Assembly (NCBI GenBank): GCA_039812985.1
Contig: JBDHUL010000001.1
Coordinates: 1 to 56,744 of the forward strand
Direction of reading: 5' to 3'
Source: JAPUDS01 sp039812985
GTDB taxonomy: Bacteria; Patescibacteriota; Saccharimonadia; Saccharimonadales; Saccharimonadaceae
DNA: 56,744 bases
Of the stretch, positions 7,011-16,630 are shown piece by piece. The notes below the pieces were generated by a model. It searched no databases and was not told the origin of the DNA. It saw nothing but the letters and a program-made list of their open reading frames with translations. The translations under genes were made by a program, and so were the position numbers. How positions within the stretch are numbered: position 1 is the first letter of the stretch; the number at the start of each line of letters is the position of its first letter.

Positions 7011-8542
7011 GCCACCCTGAAAGTATCGTCATCGTTGACTACGGATCACAATACACCCAGCTCATCGCCCGTCGCGCCCGTGAACTGGGTGTCTACAGCG
7101 TTATCGTACCGTTTGGCGCGAGCACTGAGGACGTGACAAACAAAAACCCAAAAGCTATCATCCTCTCTGGCGGACCGAATTCAGTTTATGACCCGGACGC
7201 ACCACAACTCAACGAGGCATTGCTCACGCTTGGCATCCCTGTGCTCGGCATCTGTTACGGACTACAACTCCTGACACTACACCTCGGAGGCAAGGTTGAA
7301 GCAGCCAGTACCCGAGAGTATGGCAAGGCAAATCTCACGCTACTCTCAAAAAGCAGTATACTCCCCCCAGTATGCGACCACTCGGCCGTCTGGATGAGCC
7401 ACGGTGATCATGTAGTATCAGTTCCAACTGGATTTGAGGTGACTGCAAAAAGTGATGACGGGATTATCTGCGGCATAGAAAATAGCGATCGGCGTGTATA
7501 CGGGCTACAGTTTCATCCCGAAGTTGCTCATAGCGAGCACGGCCGAACCATACTGGAACACTTTATCGATCTTGCCCATTTCAAGCGCGACTGGCAGGCT
7601 GCCGCCATCATCGAACAGAGCATCGCCGATGTTACAGCAAAAGTTGGTACGAAAAAAGTTATCTGCGCCTTATCTGGTGGGGTCGATAGTTCAGTGGCAG
7701 CAACACTCGTCAACCGGGCCATTGGCAATCAACAAACCTGTATATTTGTTGACACTGGTCTCCTTCGTCATGGCGAATACGAAGAGGTGCTTGAAGCCTA
7801 CAAGCATATCGGTCTCAATGTCGTGCCCGTACAGGCAGCTGAACGTTTTCTGGATAGACTTGCCGGCATTGAAGACCCCGAACAAAAACGCAAAATCATT
7901 GGTGCGGAATTTATTGCTGTGTTTGAAGAAGAGGCAGAAAAAACCGGCGGCGCAGATTTTCTGGTGCAAGGAACCTTATACCCCGATGTTATTGAGTCGG
8001 TATCGGTCAACGGCCCAAGTATAACTATAAAGTCACACCACAATGTTGGCGGTCTACCTGAACATATGAACATGCAACTCATCGAGCCACTCCGCGAATT
8101 ATTTAAAGACGAAGTGCGTGTCATTGGAAAATCCCTAGGATTACCAAATAGCATCGTACAGCGTCAACCATTTCCCGGTCCTGGTCTGGCCATACGTATA
8201 CTGGGGGCAGTATCGGCCGAACAGGTGGAGCTACTCCAAAAGGCCGATGCGATTGTACGAAGCGAAATTGAAGAATATCCCATACGGCCGGAAGTATGGC
8301 AGTTCTTTGCCGTCCTCCTCCCTATCAAAGCTGTTGGCGTCATGGGAGACGGGAGAACATACGAACAGGTTGCCGCTGTTCGTGCCGTGTCAAGCAGCGA
8401 TGGGATGACAGCCGACTGGGCTCGATTACCGCACGATCTCCTGGCACGCATCTCGAGCCGTATCGTCAGTGAGGTTCGTGGTATTAACCGAGTTGTCTAC
8501 GACATCACGAGCAAGCCGCCCGGCACAATTGAATGGGAATAA
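7007..8542 (+). CDS. guaA: GMP synthase (glutamine-hydrolysing)
   Basis: A 511-residue two-domain enzyme that converts XMP to GMP using ATP and glutamine. The N-terminal class I amidotransferase carries the nucleophile in G-I-C-Y-G (about 80-84) and the His/Glu pair in Q-F-H-P-E-V. The ATP-pyrophosphatase domain has the P-loop L-S-G-G-V-D-S-S (about 223-230). The C-terminal dimerisation domain ends in K-P-P-G-T-I-E-W-E, the family's usual terminus. It overlaps guaB by ATGA, so both form one transcription unit. Convergent with the MFS gene 30 bases on; no clear terminator lies between. Confidence 0.97.
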   Translation: MSHPESIVIVDYGSQYTQLIARRARELGVYSVIVPFGASTEDVTNKNPKAIILSGGPNSVYDPDAPQLNEALLTLGIPVLGICYGLQLLTLHLGGKVEAASTREYGKANLTLLSKSSILPPVCDHSAVWMSHGDHVVSVPTGFEVTAKSDDGIICGIENSDRRVYGLQFHPEVAHSEHGRTILEHFIDLAHFKRDWQAAAIIEQSIADVTAKVGTKKVICALSGGVDSSVAATLVNRAIGNQQTCIFVDTGLLRHGEYEEVLEAYKHIGLNVVPVQAAERFLDRLAGIEDPEQKRKIIGAEFIAVFEEEAEKTGGADFLVQGTLYPDVIESVSVNGPSITIKSHHNVGGLPEHMNMQLIEPLRELFKDEVRVIGKSLGLPNSIVQRQPFPGPGLAIRILGAVSAEQVELLQKADAIVRSEIEEYPIRPEVWQFFAVLLPIKAVGVMGDGRTYEQVAAVRAVSSSDGMTADWARLPHDLLARISSRIVSEVRGINRVVYDITSKPPGTIEWE

Positions 8543-8572
8543 CGTATCTATTCTTTCAACCTACGCCCGTGT

Positions 8573-9907
8573 CTAGAGCGACAAAGAACTTTTTACGGCG
8601 CCTTTAGATTTCTTTGTTTTCATCCTATAGGCCTTAGAAAGCTGCCGGTATGACTTTGTCGTGAATCCACCGAGCGCAAGACCACTGAGCGCGAGGCCGC
8701 TTGCAAGAAAAACCAGCGCAATCCCACGTGCGTTTCCTTGGCCTACCAACCACCCCCAGGCGGCCTGACCTTCTGGAGTTTTCATATACGGGATCAGCCA
8801 AAATTGTGCCACTGGGCCGATGAGGTATGCGGTGATGGGTGCAGCAGCTGCCTCGACACTCTGGCCAAATCCAAACACGCGGCCCTGTTTTGCTAGCGGT
8901 ACTATTTTTTGAAGTGTCGTTTGTTCGGCAGCCTCAGCAATTGGCATAAAAATCATGTAGGCCACAATACCGCCCACAAGAAGGAAAATCGACTCGCGAA
9001 TAGTAAAGAGTGCGCCTATCAGACCTGTCGCAACGTTGACAAGCAGCAAGACTTTTAGGGGTTGCTTGCCAAGACCTTTTTTCGCAACAATCCCCCCGCC
9101 GATCATAAACCCTACGCTCGACACCGCATACACCAGCCCCCAGACCTGCACGGACATGAGCGTAAGGCCATATGGGTCAAGCAGGGACATAAACACTCCA
9201 CCTACCAGATTGTTAAAGGTAGCAAAAAGGATAAGTGCAAAAAGTCCTGGTACGGCCCGTATTGCCCTCCAAGCTCCTCGCACGTCAACAAGCTTAGTGA
9301 GATTCGGGTCATGCTGTAGATGATCTTCGTCAATACGCACAAACATCAGGTCAATCAGTGCAAATACAGTCAAGGCTATCGAAATAAGGAGTGTCCATCC
9401 CATACCAAGGTAACCGATTGCCAATCCGCTAAATATCGATGTCACCATAAACGCCAGCCCCTGCACCATACCAACCAGACCATTGGCGTTAGCCCTCTTT
9501 TCCTCCGGCACCATGATAGTGACGCAGGTTGAAAGCGCAATGTTTCGAATATTTTCTACGATACATCCAATGAGTATGACCACCGTAAACAGCCAGAACC
9601 AAGGCCCTCCAACAGTGAGCAACAGCGCCTTTGGCACCATCAGAAATATCACACCAGCTAGTCCGAATGACATGGTCGTGACAAACGAGGCAATCTCCAT
9701 GATCTTCTTTTTTTTGTGCTTGTCTACTAGTGTCCCAAAAAACATTCCCGTAGCCGCCATCATAAGCATAAAACTTCCGCCCAGTATGGCAGTTGCTAAA
9801 ACGTTTTTCGTTTCCAAATAGACCCAAAACGTAAGCGCAAACCACAAAAAACTTGTGGTCACGTTCGCAATGAGTGTGTTGATAAGTAATCGGTAAAAAT
9901 ATCGCAT
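8573..9907 (-). CDS. Major facilitator superfamily permease
   Basis: A 444-residue integral membrane protein with about 12 hydrophobic segments, of the drug/metabolite-type MFS. The start is taken at ATG 9907 (M-R-Y-F-Y-R), right before the first membrane helix; an upstream extension in frame to 10384 runs through mtlD and is a shadow. The loop between helices 2 and 3 has the MFS signature in the form G-T-L-V-D-K-H-K-K-K-K. Substrate unknown. The gene is divergent from mtlD with only 51 bases between starts, so a sugar or polyol role is possible but unproven. The minus-strand -10 (TATACT near 9918-9923) lies in the shared gap. Confidence 0.85.
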   Translation of the reverse strand: MRYFYRLLINTLIANVTTSFLWFALTFWVYLETKNVLATAILGGSFMLMMAATGMFFGTLVDKHKKKKIMEIASFVTTMSFGLAGVIFLMVPKALLLTVGGPWFWLFTVVILIGCIVENIRNIALSTCVTIMVPEEKRANANGLVGMVQGLAFMVTSIFSGLAIGYLGMGWTLLISIALTVFALIDLMFVRIDEDHLQHDPNLTKLVDVRGAWRAIRAVPGLFALILFATFNNLVGGVFMSLLDPYGLTLMSVQVWGLVYAVSSVGFMIGGGIVAKKGLGKQPLKVLLLVNVATGLIGALFTIRESIFLLVGGIVAYMIFMPIAEAAEQTTLQKIVPLAKQGRVFGFGQSVEAAAAPITAYLIGPVAQFWLIPYMKTPEGQAAWGWLVGQGNARGIALVFLASGLALSGLALGGFTTKSYRQLSKAYRMKTKKSKGAVKSSLSL

Positions 9908-9958
9908 AACCCATCCTAGTATACACACATTTAACACCTCGTGTGCTACCATGGGCCC

Positions 9959-11137
9959 ATGGACACGCCAAGCACGACCCCAAACCTTCATGCTCTCCAG
10001 ATTGGTGCCGGAAACATTGGCCGAGCACTCCTTGGCGACGTGCTGTCCGAAGCTGGGTTTCATATCACGTTCGCCGATGTCAACGAAACGCTTGTCGCTT
10101 CCCTCAACCAACGAAAGGCCTACGATATCGACATTGTGTCGGCTAATGGGAAGGAAAAACGTCACATCGCGGGTGTTGATGCTATATCGTCCCTCAGTGA
10201 AGCTGATATGACGCACCATATTATTGCGGCCGATATCATCACTACCGCTGTTGGAGTTGGAATACTTCCACATGTCGCACCAGCGCTCTGCCGCGGTATT
10301 ATGACACGCATTGAACATGGGGTAACAAAACCGCTCGTCGTCGTGGCCTGCGAAAATGTCACTCGCAACACAAGCGTGCTCCACGACGAGATTATGACAC
10401 GGCTCCCCGACGATTCGTGGCGAGCCCGGGTGCGCGCAGCTGTTAGTTTCCCAAACTGCGTGGTTGATCGTATTGTCCCAAACTCACCACCGACACACAA
10501 CCCCTTGCGTGTCACCACCGAAGCTTACTCCTTCATCGCTATAGACAAAACAGCCCTCGTGGCAGATTTTCCGAATATACCTGGTATATTACTCGTCGAT
10601 GACCTAAATGACATACTGGCGCAAAAATTGTTTACCTTTAACGGTGTCCATGCCGCTGCGGCCTATTTGGGGTTTCGCCGTGGTTGCCACACCATTGCAG
10701 ACGCCGCAACTCATCCGGACATTGAACCGGTGCTCCAGGCATTCCTTCGAGAAGTAAGTACGGTTGTTACCTCTCATTATCCATCAATCACCCCTGAGCA
10801 GCAGGACGTGTTTGCCCATAAAACGTTACTTCGAATTCAAAATCCCTACCTAAACGATTCGCTCGCTCGCGTGGGCAGAGAACCACTTCGCAAACTTGCA
10901 CCACACGATCGACTTGTTGCACCGGCCATCCTTGCCGCCAAAGACGGCGGTACGCTCACTGCCATCTGCACCGCCATTGCGGCAGCCTTGCATTACAGCA
11001 ACCCTGACGATCCACAAGCCGTTGAACTCCAAAGGCTGATCGCGCAGCATGGCGCACGCAAGGTGATTGCCGACATAACAGAACTTCCCCGAGAACATAG
11101 TATTGTCACGACAGTTGCTGAACTATACAAAAACTAG
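9959..11137 (+). CDS. mtlD: Mannitol-1-phosphate 5-dehydrogenase
   Basis: A 392-residue long-chain polyol dehydrogenase, close to the 382 of E. coli MtlD. It interconverts mannitol 1-phosphate and fructose 6-phosphate with NAD. The Rossmann motif is G-A-G-N-I-G-R (about 15-21). Family blocks follow: A-C-E-N near residue 125, then the catalytic-domain signature S-F-P-N-C-V-V-D-R-I (about 163-172), and a lysine-containing loop K-L-F-T-F-N-G-V-H-A. ATG 9959 is preferred because it sits directly before the Rossmann fold; a GTG at 9941 in the same frame is the alternative. No PTS or mannitol transporter genes are present, so substrate supply may come through the divergent MFS permease. Confidence 0.88.
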   Translation: MDTPSTTPNLHALQIGAGNIGRALLGDVLSEAGFHITFADVNETLVASLNQRKAYDIDIVSANGKEKRHIAGVDAISSLSEADMTHHIIAADIITTAVGVGILPHVAPALCRGIMTRIEHGVTKPLVVVACENVTRNTSVLHDEIMTRLPDDSWRARVRAAVSFPNCVVDRIVPNSPPTHNPLRVTTEAYSFIAIDKTALVADFPNIPGILLVDDLNDILAQKLFTFNGVHAAAAYLGFRRGCHTIADAATHPDIEPVLQAFLREVSTVVTSHYPSITPEQQDVFAHKTLLRIQNPYLNDSLARVGREPLRKLAPHDRLVAPAILAAKDGGTLTAICTAIAAALHYSNPDDPQAVELQRLIAQHGARKVIADITELPREHSIVTTVAELYKN

Positions 11138-11175
11138 TGGTCAATCCGTTTAGTTTTTCCACGTACAGACATATG

Positions 11176-11580
11176 TTAGTGCGTGACAACTTTAGGCAGA
11201 GATGAGGCGTCATCAATCATCTTCGCTAGCTCTACTGCCGACGGTACCCGGTTAACCAGGTTTTTCGCATCGTTTACTTCAACAAGTTTTTCATACAGAT
11301 TTTCAGCATTTCGCTGGGCCAGTTCCATCGGGCTATCGACACCCGCTGCCTCGAGAAGGTCAGAGAACTCTTCACCAACACCGTTGATCCGCATAAGGTC
11401 AGCTCGATTTACCCATTCGAGTACCGTTGCTTCACTGACACCGATGGTTGCTGCGAGTTCTTCTCGACCCGATTTTGCACCAGCCACTTCGAGTAATTTT
11501 TCGGTCGTCTTCACACCAGCCTCGGCTAGTTTCTCTTTATACACTGGACCAATACCTTCGATATCGATAATACTTGTCAT
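11176..11580 (-). CDS. DUF4332-type helix-hairpin-helix protein
   Basis: A 134-residue soluble protein built of helix-hairpin-helix-like units and related to DUF4332. The first unit has I-E-G-I-G-P-V-Y-K-E-K-L (about 7-18) and the second I-N-G-V-G-E-E-F-S-D-L-L (about 65-76). Such proteins are proposed to bind nucleic acid non-specifically; the true function is unknown. It converges with mtlD. The 38-base gap holds an AT-rich inverted repeat (AAAAACTA ... TAGTTTTT) that might be a weak shared terminator. Confidence 0.75.
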   Translation of the reverse strand: MTSIIDIEGIGPVYKEKLAEAGVKTTEKLLEVAGAKSGREELAATIGVSEATVLEWVNRADLMRINGVGEEFSDLLEAAGVDSPMELAQRNAENLYEKLVEVNDAKNLVNRVPSAVELAKMIDDASSLPKVVTH

Positions 11581-11637
11581 GAGATTTCCTCCCCTTATAT
11601 TAGTACTTCTAGAGTATAGTTCATTTAGGCAAAAATA

Positions 11638-12543
11638 CTAGCTTTTATTCAACGATACAATACGCGTACGACATTCGTCTGCGTGATAAAGTTTTACCGG
11701 TTCCTGTTTGCACATTTCGCATATCAGGACGAGTTGGTTACATGACGGTTCGGCGCAATTTTCGAAGTTACTTGTGTTGCCGTTGCAGTGTACGCACTTA
11801 CCAATCGTTTTTGTGTGATCGGAGAAATTGACCGTCATACGATCATCAAAAACCCGCAGACTTCCTTCCCACAGGCCATCGTCCCCATAAGCTTCACCAT
11901 ATTTGACGATACCGCCATCGACTTGATAGACATCGGTAAACCCTCGTTTTTTCATCATGGCACTAATCACTTCACAGCGGATTCCGCCGGTACAATACGT
12001 GATAACTTTTTTGTTTTTTATATCGTCGTATACGTCACTATCGAGTTCTGTAAGGAAATCACGACTCGTGTTTGTGTTTGGCACGATAGCGTTTTTAAAC
12101 TTGCCAACCCGGGCTTCATGTTCATTGCGACCGTCAAAAAACACCACGTCATCCCCATACGTTTCAACCATTTCATTAACCTGTTCAGGTTTCAAGTGAA
12201 CACCACCGCCAACAACGCCATGCTCATCAACTTCAAATTCATCATCAGAATTTTGAAAACCAACAAGCTCACGTCGGTGTTTCACCGAGAGACGCGGGAA
12301 GTCGTCTCGATGACCGTCTGACCATTTCCACACAATATCCTTAAACGCCGGGTATTGTTTCGTGGCCTTTATATAGGCTTTTAGGTCGTCCAGCTCACCG
12401 CCAACCGTGCCATTGAGCCCATGTCGTGTGACGATAATCCGCCCTTTTAGGTGCAAACCCTCACACAGATTTTTCTGCCACAACTTCACCGCTTCCGGAT
12501 CTGAAAGCGGCGTGAATTTGTAGTAAAGAAGTATTTTTTGCAT
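11638..12543 (-). CDS. trhO: tRNA uridine(34) hydroxylase, rhodanese-like (TrhO/YceA)
   Basis: A 301-residue protein of the TrhO family, which uses oxygen to hydroxylate U34 of some tRNAs, a step towards 5-methoxyuridine-type wobble bases. It has an N-terminal ferredoxin-like domain, a rhodanese domain with the active-site loop Y-C-T-G-G-I-R-C-E (about residues 184-192), and a C-terminal cysteine-rich region (C-V-H-C ... C ... C ... C-E-M-C) that probably binds zinc. ATG 12543 is preferred over the preceding TTG. It starts 13 bases after the DUF2200 gene and is likely co-transcribed with it. Confidence 0.9.
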   Translation of the reverse strand: MQKILLYYKFTPLSDPEAVKLWQKNLCEGLHLKGRIIVTRHGLNGTVGGELDDLKAYIKATKQYPAFKDIVWKWSDGHRDDFPRLSVKHRRELVGFQNSDDEFEVDEHGVVGGGVHLKPEQVNEMVETYGDDVVFFDGRNEHEARVGKFKNAIVPNTNTSRDFLTELDSDVYDDIKNKKVITYCTGGIRCEVISAMMKKRGFTDVYQVDGGIVKYGEAYGDDGLWEGSLRVFDDRMTVNFSDHTKTIGKCVHCNGNTSNFENCAEPSCNQLVLICEMCKQEPVKLYHADECRTRIVSLNKS

Positions 12544-12556
12544 CAAACCTATTTTA

Positions 12557-12916
12557 TCACTTCACAGTACGGCGTAAAATCTTGTCCATCGATTTACCTT
12601 TTGCGAGTTCATCAACAAGTTTATCAAGGTAACGTCCTTCGCGGATAATACGGTCTTCGATCTCTTCAACTCGCACGCCGCACACAACACCGGTGATATA
12701 TTTTCGGTTTGGGTTCATGCGTGGCGCAGTGTCGAAAAAAGTTTCGAAATCGAGATCGTTCGCTAGCACTTTCGCAAAACTCTGTTCATTGTGCCCCGTC
12801 AGCCAAAAAATGACTTCTTTTAGCTCAAACTCAGTCCGCCCTTTTTTCTCCACCTTGGCGACATAATATGGGTAAACATGCGCCACGCTGATTTTGTGAA
12901 TGGTTCTCATTGCCAT
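12557..12916 (-). CDS. DUF2200 family protein
   Basis: A small (119-residue) protein of the DUF2200 family, recognised from its N-terminal I-H-K-I-S-V-A-H-V-Y-P-Y-Y and W-L-T-G-H segments and the C-terminal I-R-E-G-R-Y-L-D-K-L-V-D-E-L-A-K-G-K motif. Function unknown. The start is set at ATG 12916. The ATG at 12925 lies inside the promoter's TATAAT (12924-12929) and cannot be transcribed from it, whereas 12916 lies seven bases past it, giving a leaderless message. The gene is divergent from the restriction-modification island. Confidence 0.8.
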   Translation of the reverse strand: MAMRTIHKISVAHVYPYYVAKVEKKGRTEFELKEVIFWLTGHNEQSFAKVLANDLDFETFFDTAPRMNPNRKYITGVVCGVRVEEIEDRIIREGRYLDKLVDELAKGKSMDKILRRTVK

Positions 12917-12923
12917 AAATGAC

Positions 12924-12964
12924 ATTATAACCTAGCTACTCATGCACTCCGATTACTGTATAAT
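12924..12964. promoter_or_regulatory. Divergent pair of -10 elements between DUF2200 and the restriction-modification genes
   Basis: Two TATAAT hexamers point away from each other: minus strand 12924-12929 for DUF2200 (seven bases from ATG 12916) and plus strand 12959-12964 for the nuclease-methylase gene (six bases from ATG 12971). Both predict leaderless transcripts. No convincing -35 elements are visible. Confidence 0.55.
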
Positions 12965-12970
12965 GTCGAT

Positions 12971-14978
12971 ATGATCGAGAGAATCCAGTGGACGCTTGAA
13001 GATGATGTCAATGACTACGTTAAACGACAGCTTGACGCTATGGGCAAACTCAAAAATAGAGATTACACAGTTGAATCGAGCATGTCTCAATATATGCGCG
13101 AAGCTCTCGCCGGCTCCGCGAAAACACAACAAAAAACAAACTTCGGTAAGCCAGACTTTCAAATAGAGCAGTTCGATGCACCTGTCATAATTGAGGATAA
13201 GCTACATCTTAGTAAGCTAGTATCGAAAAATAAAGAAGGTGTAAAAAAAGATGACTCATCAATCAGTAACTTTGCGGTCAACGGCGCACTACACTACGCC
13301 CGCAATATGATAGCTAGCGGCAAATACCATGAAGTTGTTGCTATTGGTATCGCTGGAGACAATGCCGACAATGCGAGGCAAGAAGTATATTACGTCTATG
13401 GGTCAGGCGATGACACATACAAGCACATGGGTCAATACTCAACGCTTGATTTCCTAGAAAATAGCTCCACATTTAACCATTTCTATGAACAAGCAACACT
13501 TAGCGATGAAGAAAAACATCAGATCCTTATTGACTCACGCGACAAACTGCAAAAATACGCCAAAGAGCTCAATAAGCTCATGCACAATCACGCCATCACA
13601 GCACCCGAGCGAGTCCTGTACGTTTCGGGTATGCTTCTTTCTATGCAGGACCTTAACGACGAAAACGGTACTACCATCAAAGCCGGATTGACACCTGACG
13701 ATCTTAACGGGATCGACCTTATTGGCTCGCGCGATGGTGACACTATCGTAAGCCACATTACAAATTATCTCCGACTTAAAAATATTCCTCAGTCCAAGCT
13801 AAATCTTATGCTTGCAAGCTTCAACAAAATCAAAGATGATCCAGACCGCGACCAGGTATCCGCTCCCAGAAAAGAGGTAGCCAGGTTCATTAACGGAAAC
13901 GCAAGCACTAACAAACAAATTTTCACCTTTATTTACGAAACCATCTACCAGTCGATAGGTAGTATGGCTGGACACATCGATATCATGGGTGAGATGTATA
14001 GCGAATTCCTCAAATACGCGCTTGGTGACGGCAAGGAGATCGGTATAGTTCTTACTCCACCCTATATCACTAAAATGATGAGCCAAATTCTAGGTGTGAA
14101 TCCCGATTCCCGTGTAATGGATCTTGCTACGGGCTCTGCGGGATTCTTAATTTCAGCAATGCAACTTATGATAGAACAGGTAGAGCATAAATATGGCAAA
14201 AACTCGACTCAAGCCGAACAAAAAATTAATGAAATTAAGAAAAATCAACTACTCGGTGTAGAGCTTGATGCTAACATGTTTACTCTTGCGGCCACCAACA
14301 TGATCTTGCGCGGCGATGGAAGTAGTAATATACAAAAGGGCTCAAGTTTCGACCGGCCACCAGAGCTATATGAAAACTTTAAAGCCGATAAATTACTACT
14401 CAATCCTCCGTTTAGCTTCGACGAAAACGGCATGCCTTTTATAGAATTTGGTCTAAGGCATATGCGAATTGGCGGACGGGCGGCAATCATCATTCAAGAT
14501 AGCGCAGGGAGTGGCAAGGCGGTTAAATCCAACCAAGCAATACTCCGCCAAAATCAACTTATCGCAAGTATCAAAATGCCAGTTGACCTGTTTGTACCAA
14601 TGGCAGGCGTACAAACCTCTATCTATGTAGTCGAACATACAGGCAAACCGCACGACCATGAAAAGCAAGTTCGCTTCATCGATTTTCGTAATGATGGCTA
14701 CAAACGGGCAAAACGCGGCATTAGTGAGGTGAACAGTCCAGTCGAGCGTTACCACGACATAGTACAGATTTTCAAGAACGGACGAGACGCCAAAGTACAC
14801 GAAGGCTTGTGGGATCTGGAAAAAGTTGTAGTGATGGACGAAATCAGTGACAGCGGCGCCGACTGGAATTTTGACCAACATTTCAAAATAGATACACGGC
14901 CAACCGAGGAGGATTTTAAGCAAGTAGTTGGTGATTATTTAGCATGGGAGGTTGCACAAATACTGAGGAGTACGCAAT

Positions 14979-14989
<11 letters not shown>
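12971..14989 (+). CDS. BcgI-like restriction endonuclease-methyltransferase fusion (type IIB/IIG, N6-adenine)
   Basis: A 672-residue protein combining cleavage and methylation, comparable with BcgI subunit A (about 640 residues). The N-terminal region shows a PD-(D/E)xK nuclease pattern: P61-D62, then E75-D-K77. A helical connector follows. The N6-adenine methyltransferase core has the SAM-binding motif I, D-L-A-T-G-S-A-G-F (384-392), preceded by L-T-P-P-Y-I (361-366), and the catalytic N-P-P-F (478-481). The specificity gene starts inside its 3' end (11-base overlap), and no separate hsdR gene is present. Together this points to a self-contained BcgI-type system rather than a classical type I enzyme. 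Base composition is visibly more AT-rich than the flanking genes, which suggests acquisition by transfer. Confidence 0.85.
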
Positions 14990-15620
<631 letters not shown>

Positions 15621-15697
15621 GCGATCTATTTTCGAATATTCAACAGGGTTCTAGACTCAAAAAATCAGACCAAGAGCAAGGAAGTCTTCCTTTTATT

Positions 15698-16117
15698 ATG
15701 TCGGGCACGACAAATACCGGTGTGGTTGGTTACGTGTCAAATAGTGTCACTGTCTACCCGTCCAATTCGATTACAGTGGACATCTTTGGCAATGCATTCT
15801 ATCGCAATTACAAATATGGCATGGGAGATGACACTGGAGCTCTGTGGTCAAATGAAAATAAGTACAATCAATATCACATGTTGTATCTTACGAGTGTGAT
15901 ATCAACATCTCTTCGAGGCAGGTTTGACTATAGCCACAAACTTCGCTCATCGAAAATAAAACCATTTAAAATACACCTGCCTACTACCGATGATGGAAGG
16001 CCTGACCTAAACTTTATGGAGTTATTCATTCGTGCACAACAAAAACTCGCAATTCAGAATATGAGTGCATGGCGGACAAAAAATATCGAGATCGCTAAGC
16101 AAGTCGTAGCGATCTAG
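15698..16117 (+). CDS. Specificity (S) subunit, 3' part: second target-recognition domain, out of frame
   Basis: A 139-residue open frame from its first ATG, but homology to domain 1 begins further upstream: the same frame is open back through the AGCA tract and encodes F-A-I-G-D-L-F-S-N-I-Q-Q-G-S-R-L from about 15608, the usual beginning of such a domain. Then come M-S-G-T-T-N-T-G-V-V-G-Y-V and D-I-F-G-N-A-F-Y-R-N-Y-K, closely parallel to domain 1. It therefore is the second half of the S subunit. One extra AGCA unit would fuse both parts into 380 residues; loss of two gives 376; BcgI subunit B has about 341. No ribosome-binding site precedes 15698, so it is probably not made alone in this state. 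Confidence 0.75.
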   Translation: MSGTTNTGVVGYVSNSVTVYPSNSITVDIFGNAFYRNYKYGMGDDTGALWSNENKYNQYHMLYLTSVISTSLRGRFDYSHKLRSSKIKPFKIHLPTTDDGRPDLNFMELFIRAQQKLAIQNMSAWRTKNIEIAKQVVAI

Positions 16118-16468
16118 TTGGTGCTGAAATTTCTCCCGAAGAGCGTAGTCCGCCACTCACCCCACACTAGCCAGATGATCAGAATGTCGAGCAGCATCAA
16201 TACAAACATACGACCCACCAAGAACACGATTGCCATCACCATAATGCCGCCATATAGTTCATCCATATAGTTCATGATTTACTGTATCGAGACTATGCGC
16301 CATGTACTGCCCGATTACCCCACGGCTTTCAAGCACTTGGCCCTGCCAGGAAGTTAACAAATGATGCAGCGAACCAGGCGCAAACCATCGCCATAGCTCC
16401 GAGAGCAGCTCGACTGTGCCATCAAATCCTTTGACGCCGACCCCAATTTTATAAATCCGCTCGTCCAC
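16114..16468 (-). pseudogene. DUF2127-like membrane protein remnant with a 13-bp duplication frameshift
   Basis: A GTG-started frame (16468) encodes 69 residues that resemble the N-terminus of DUF2127 membrane proteins (I-Y-K-I-G-V-G-V-K-G-F-D-G). It ends at a TGA inside an exact tandem duplication of a 13-base unit (ATGAACTATATGG twice on the minus strand, 16247-16272). In the next frame the sequence continues as a hydrophobic stretch ending in L-L-D-I-L-I-I-W-L-V-W-G-E-W-R, which resembles the family C-terminus, and stops at 16114-16116. Even when the two parts are joined, the central membrane segments usual for the family are missing. I read it as a decaying gene; it converges on the S subunit with stop codons overlapping. 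Confidence 0.6.
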
Positions 16469-16524
16469 GGATTTTCACGTAGGTGTTGCAATCGATTAAT
16501 CACTCCATTATACTAATTTCCACT

Positions 16525-16581
16525 ATGAACCACATTGGTTCCTCTGCTCCAGGCAAACGTTCGGATGGGCCGAACCTCTAG
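16525..16581 (+). other. Possible leader ORF with internal hairpin upstream of the ABC exporter
   Basis: A TATACT (16509-16514) precedes an 18-codon frame (ATG 16525 to TAG 16581). The end of this frame contains a perfect hairpin (GTTCGG 16559-16564, loop ATGGG, CCGAAC 16570-16575). The transporter start follows about 50 bases later. Short leader ORFs with alternative structures regulate some multidrug ABC exporters by ribosome stalling; whether this one does is speculative. Confidence 0.3.
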
Positions 16582-16630
16582 CAGAACTCTTAATTCATTT
16601 GCAAACAACGTAACGGAGAAAGGATGTATT

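Noticed and set aside
8573..10384. 603-residue version of the MFS protein
   Set aside because: The first 159 residues are antisense to mtlD and look non-coding; the membrane protein begins at 9907.
16535..16630. N-terminal extension of the ABC exporter from TTG 16535
   Set aside because: It runs through the leader region and has no family similarity; a ribosome-binding site fits the TTG at 16631.
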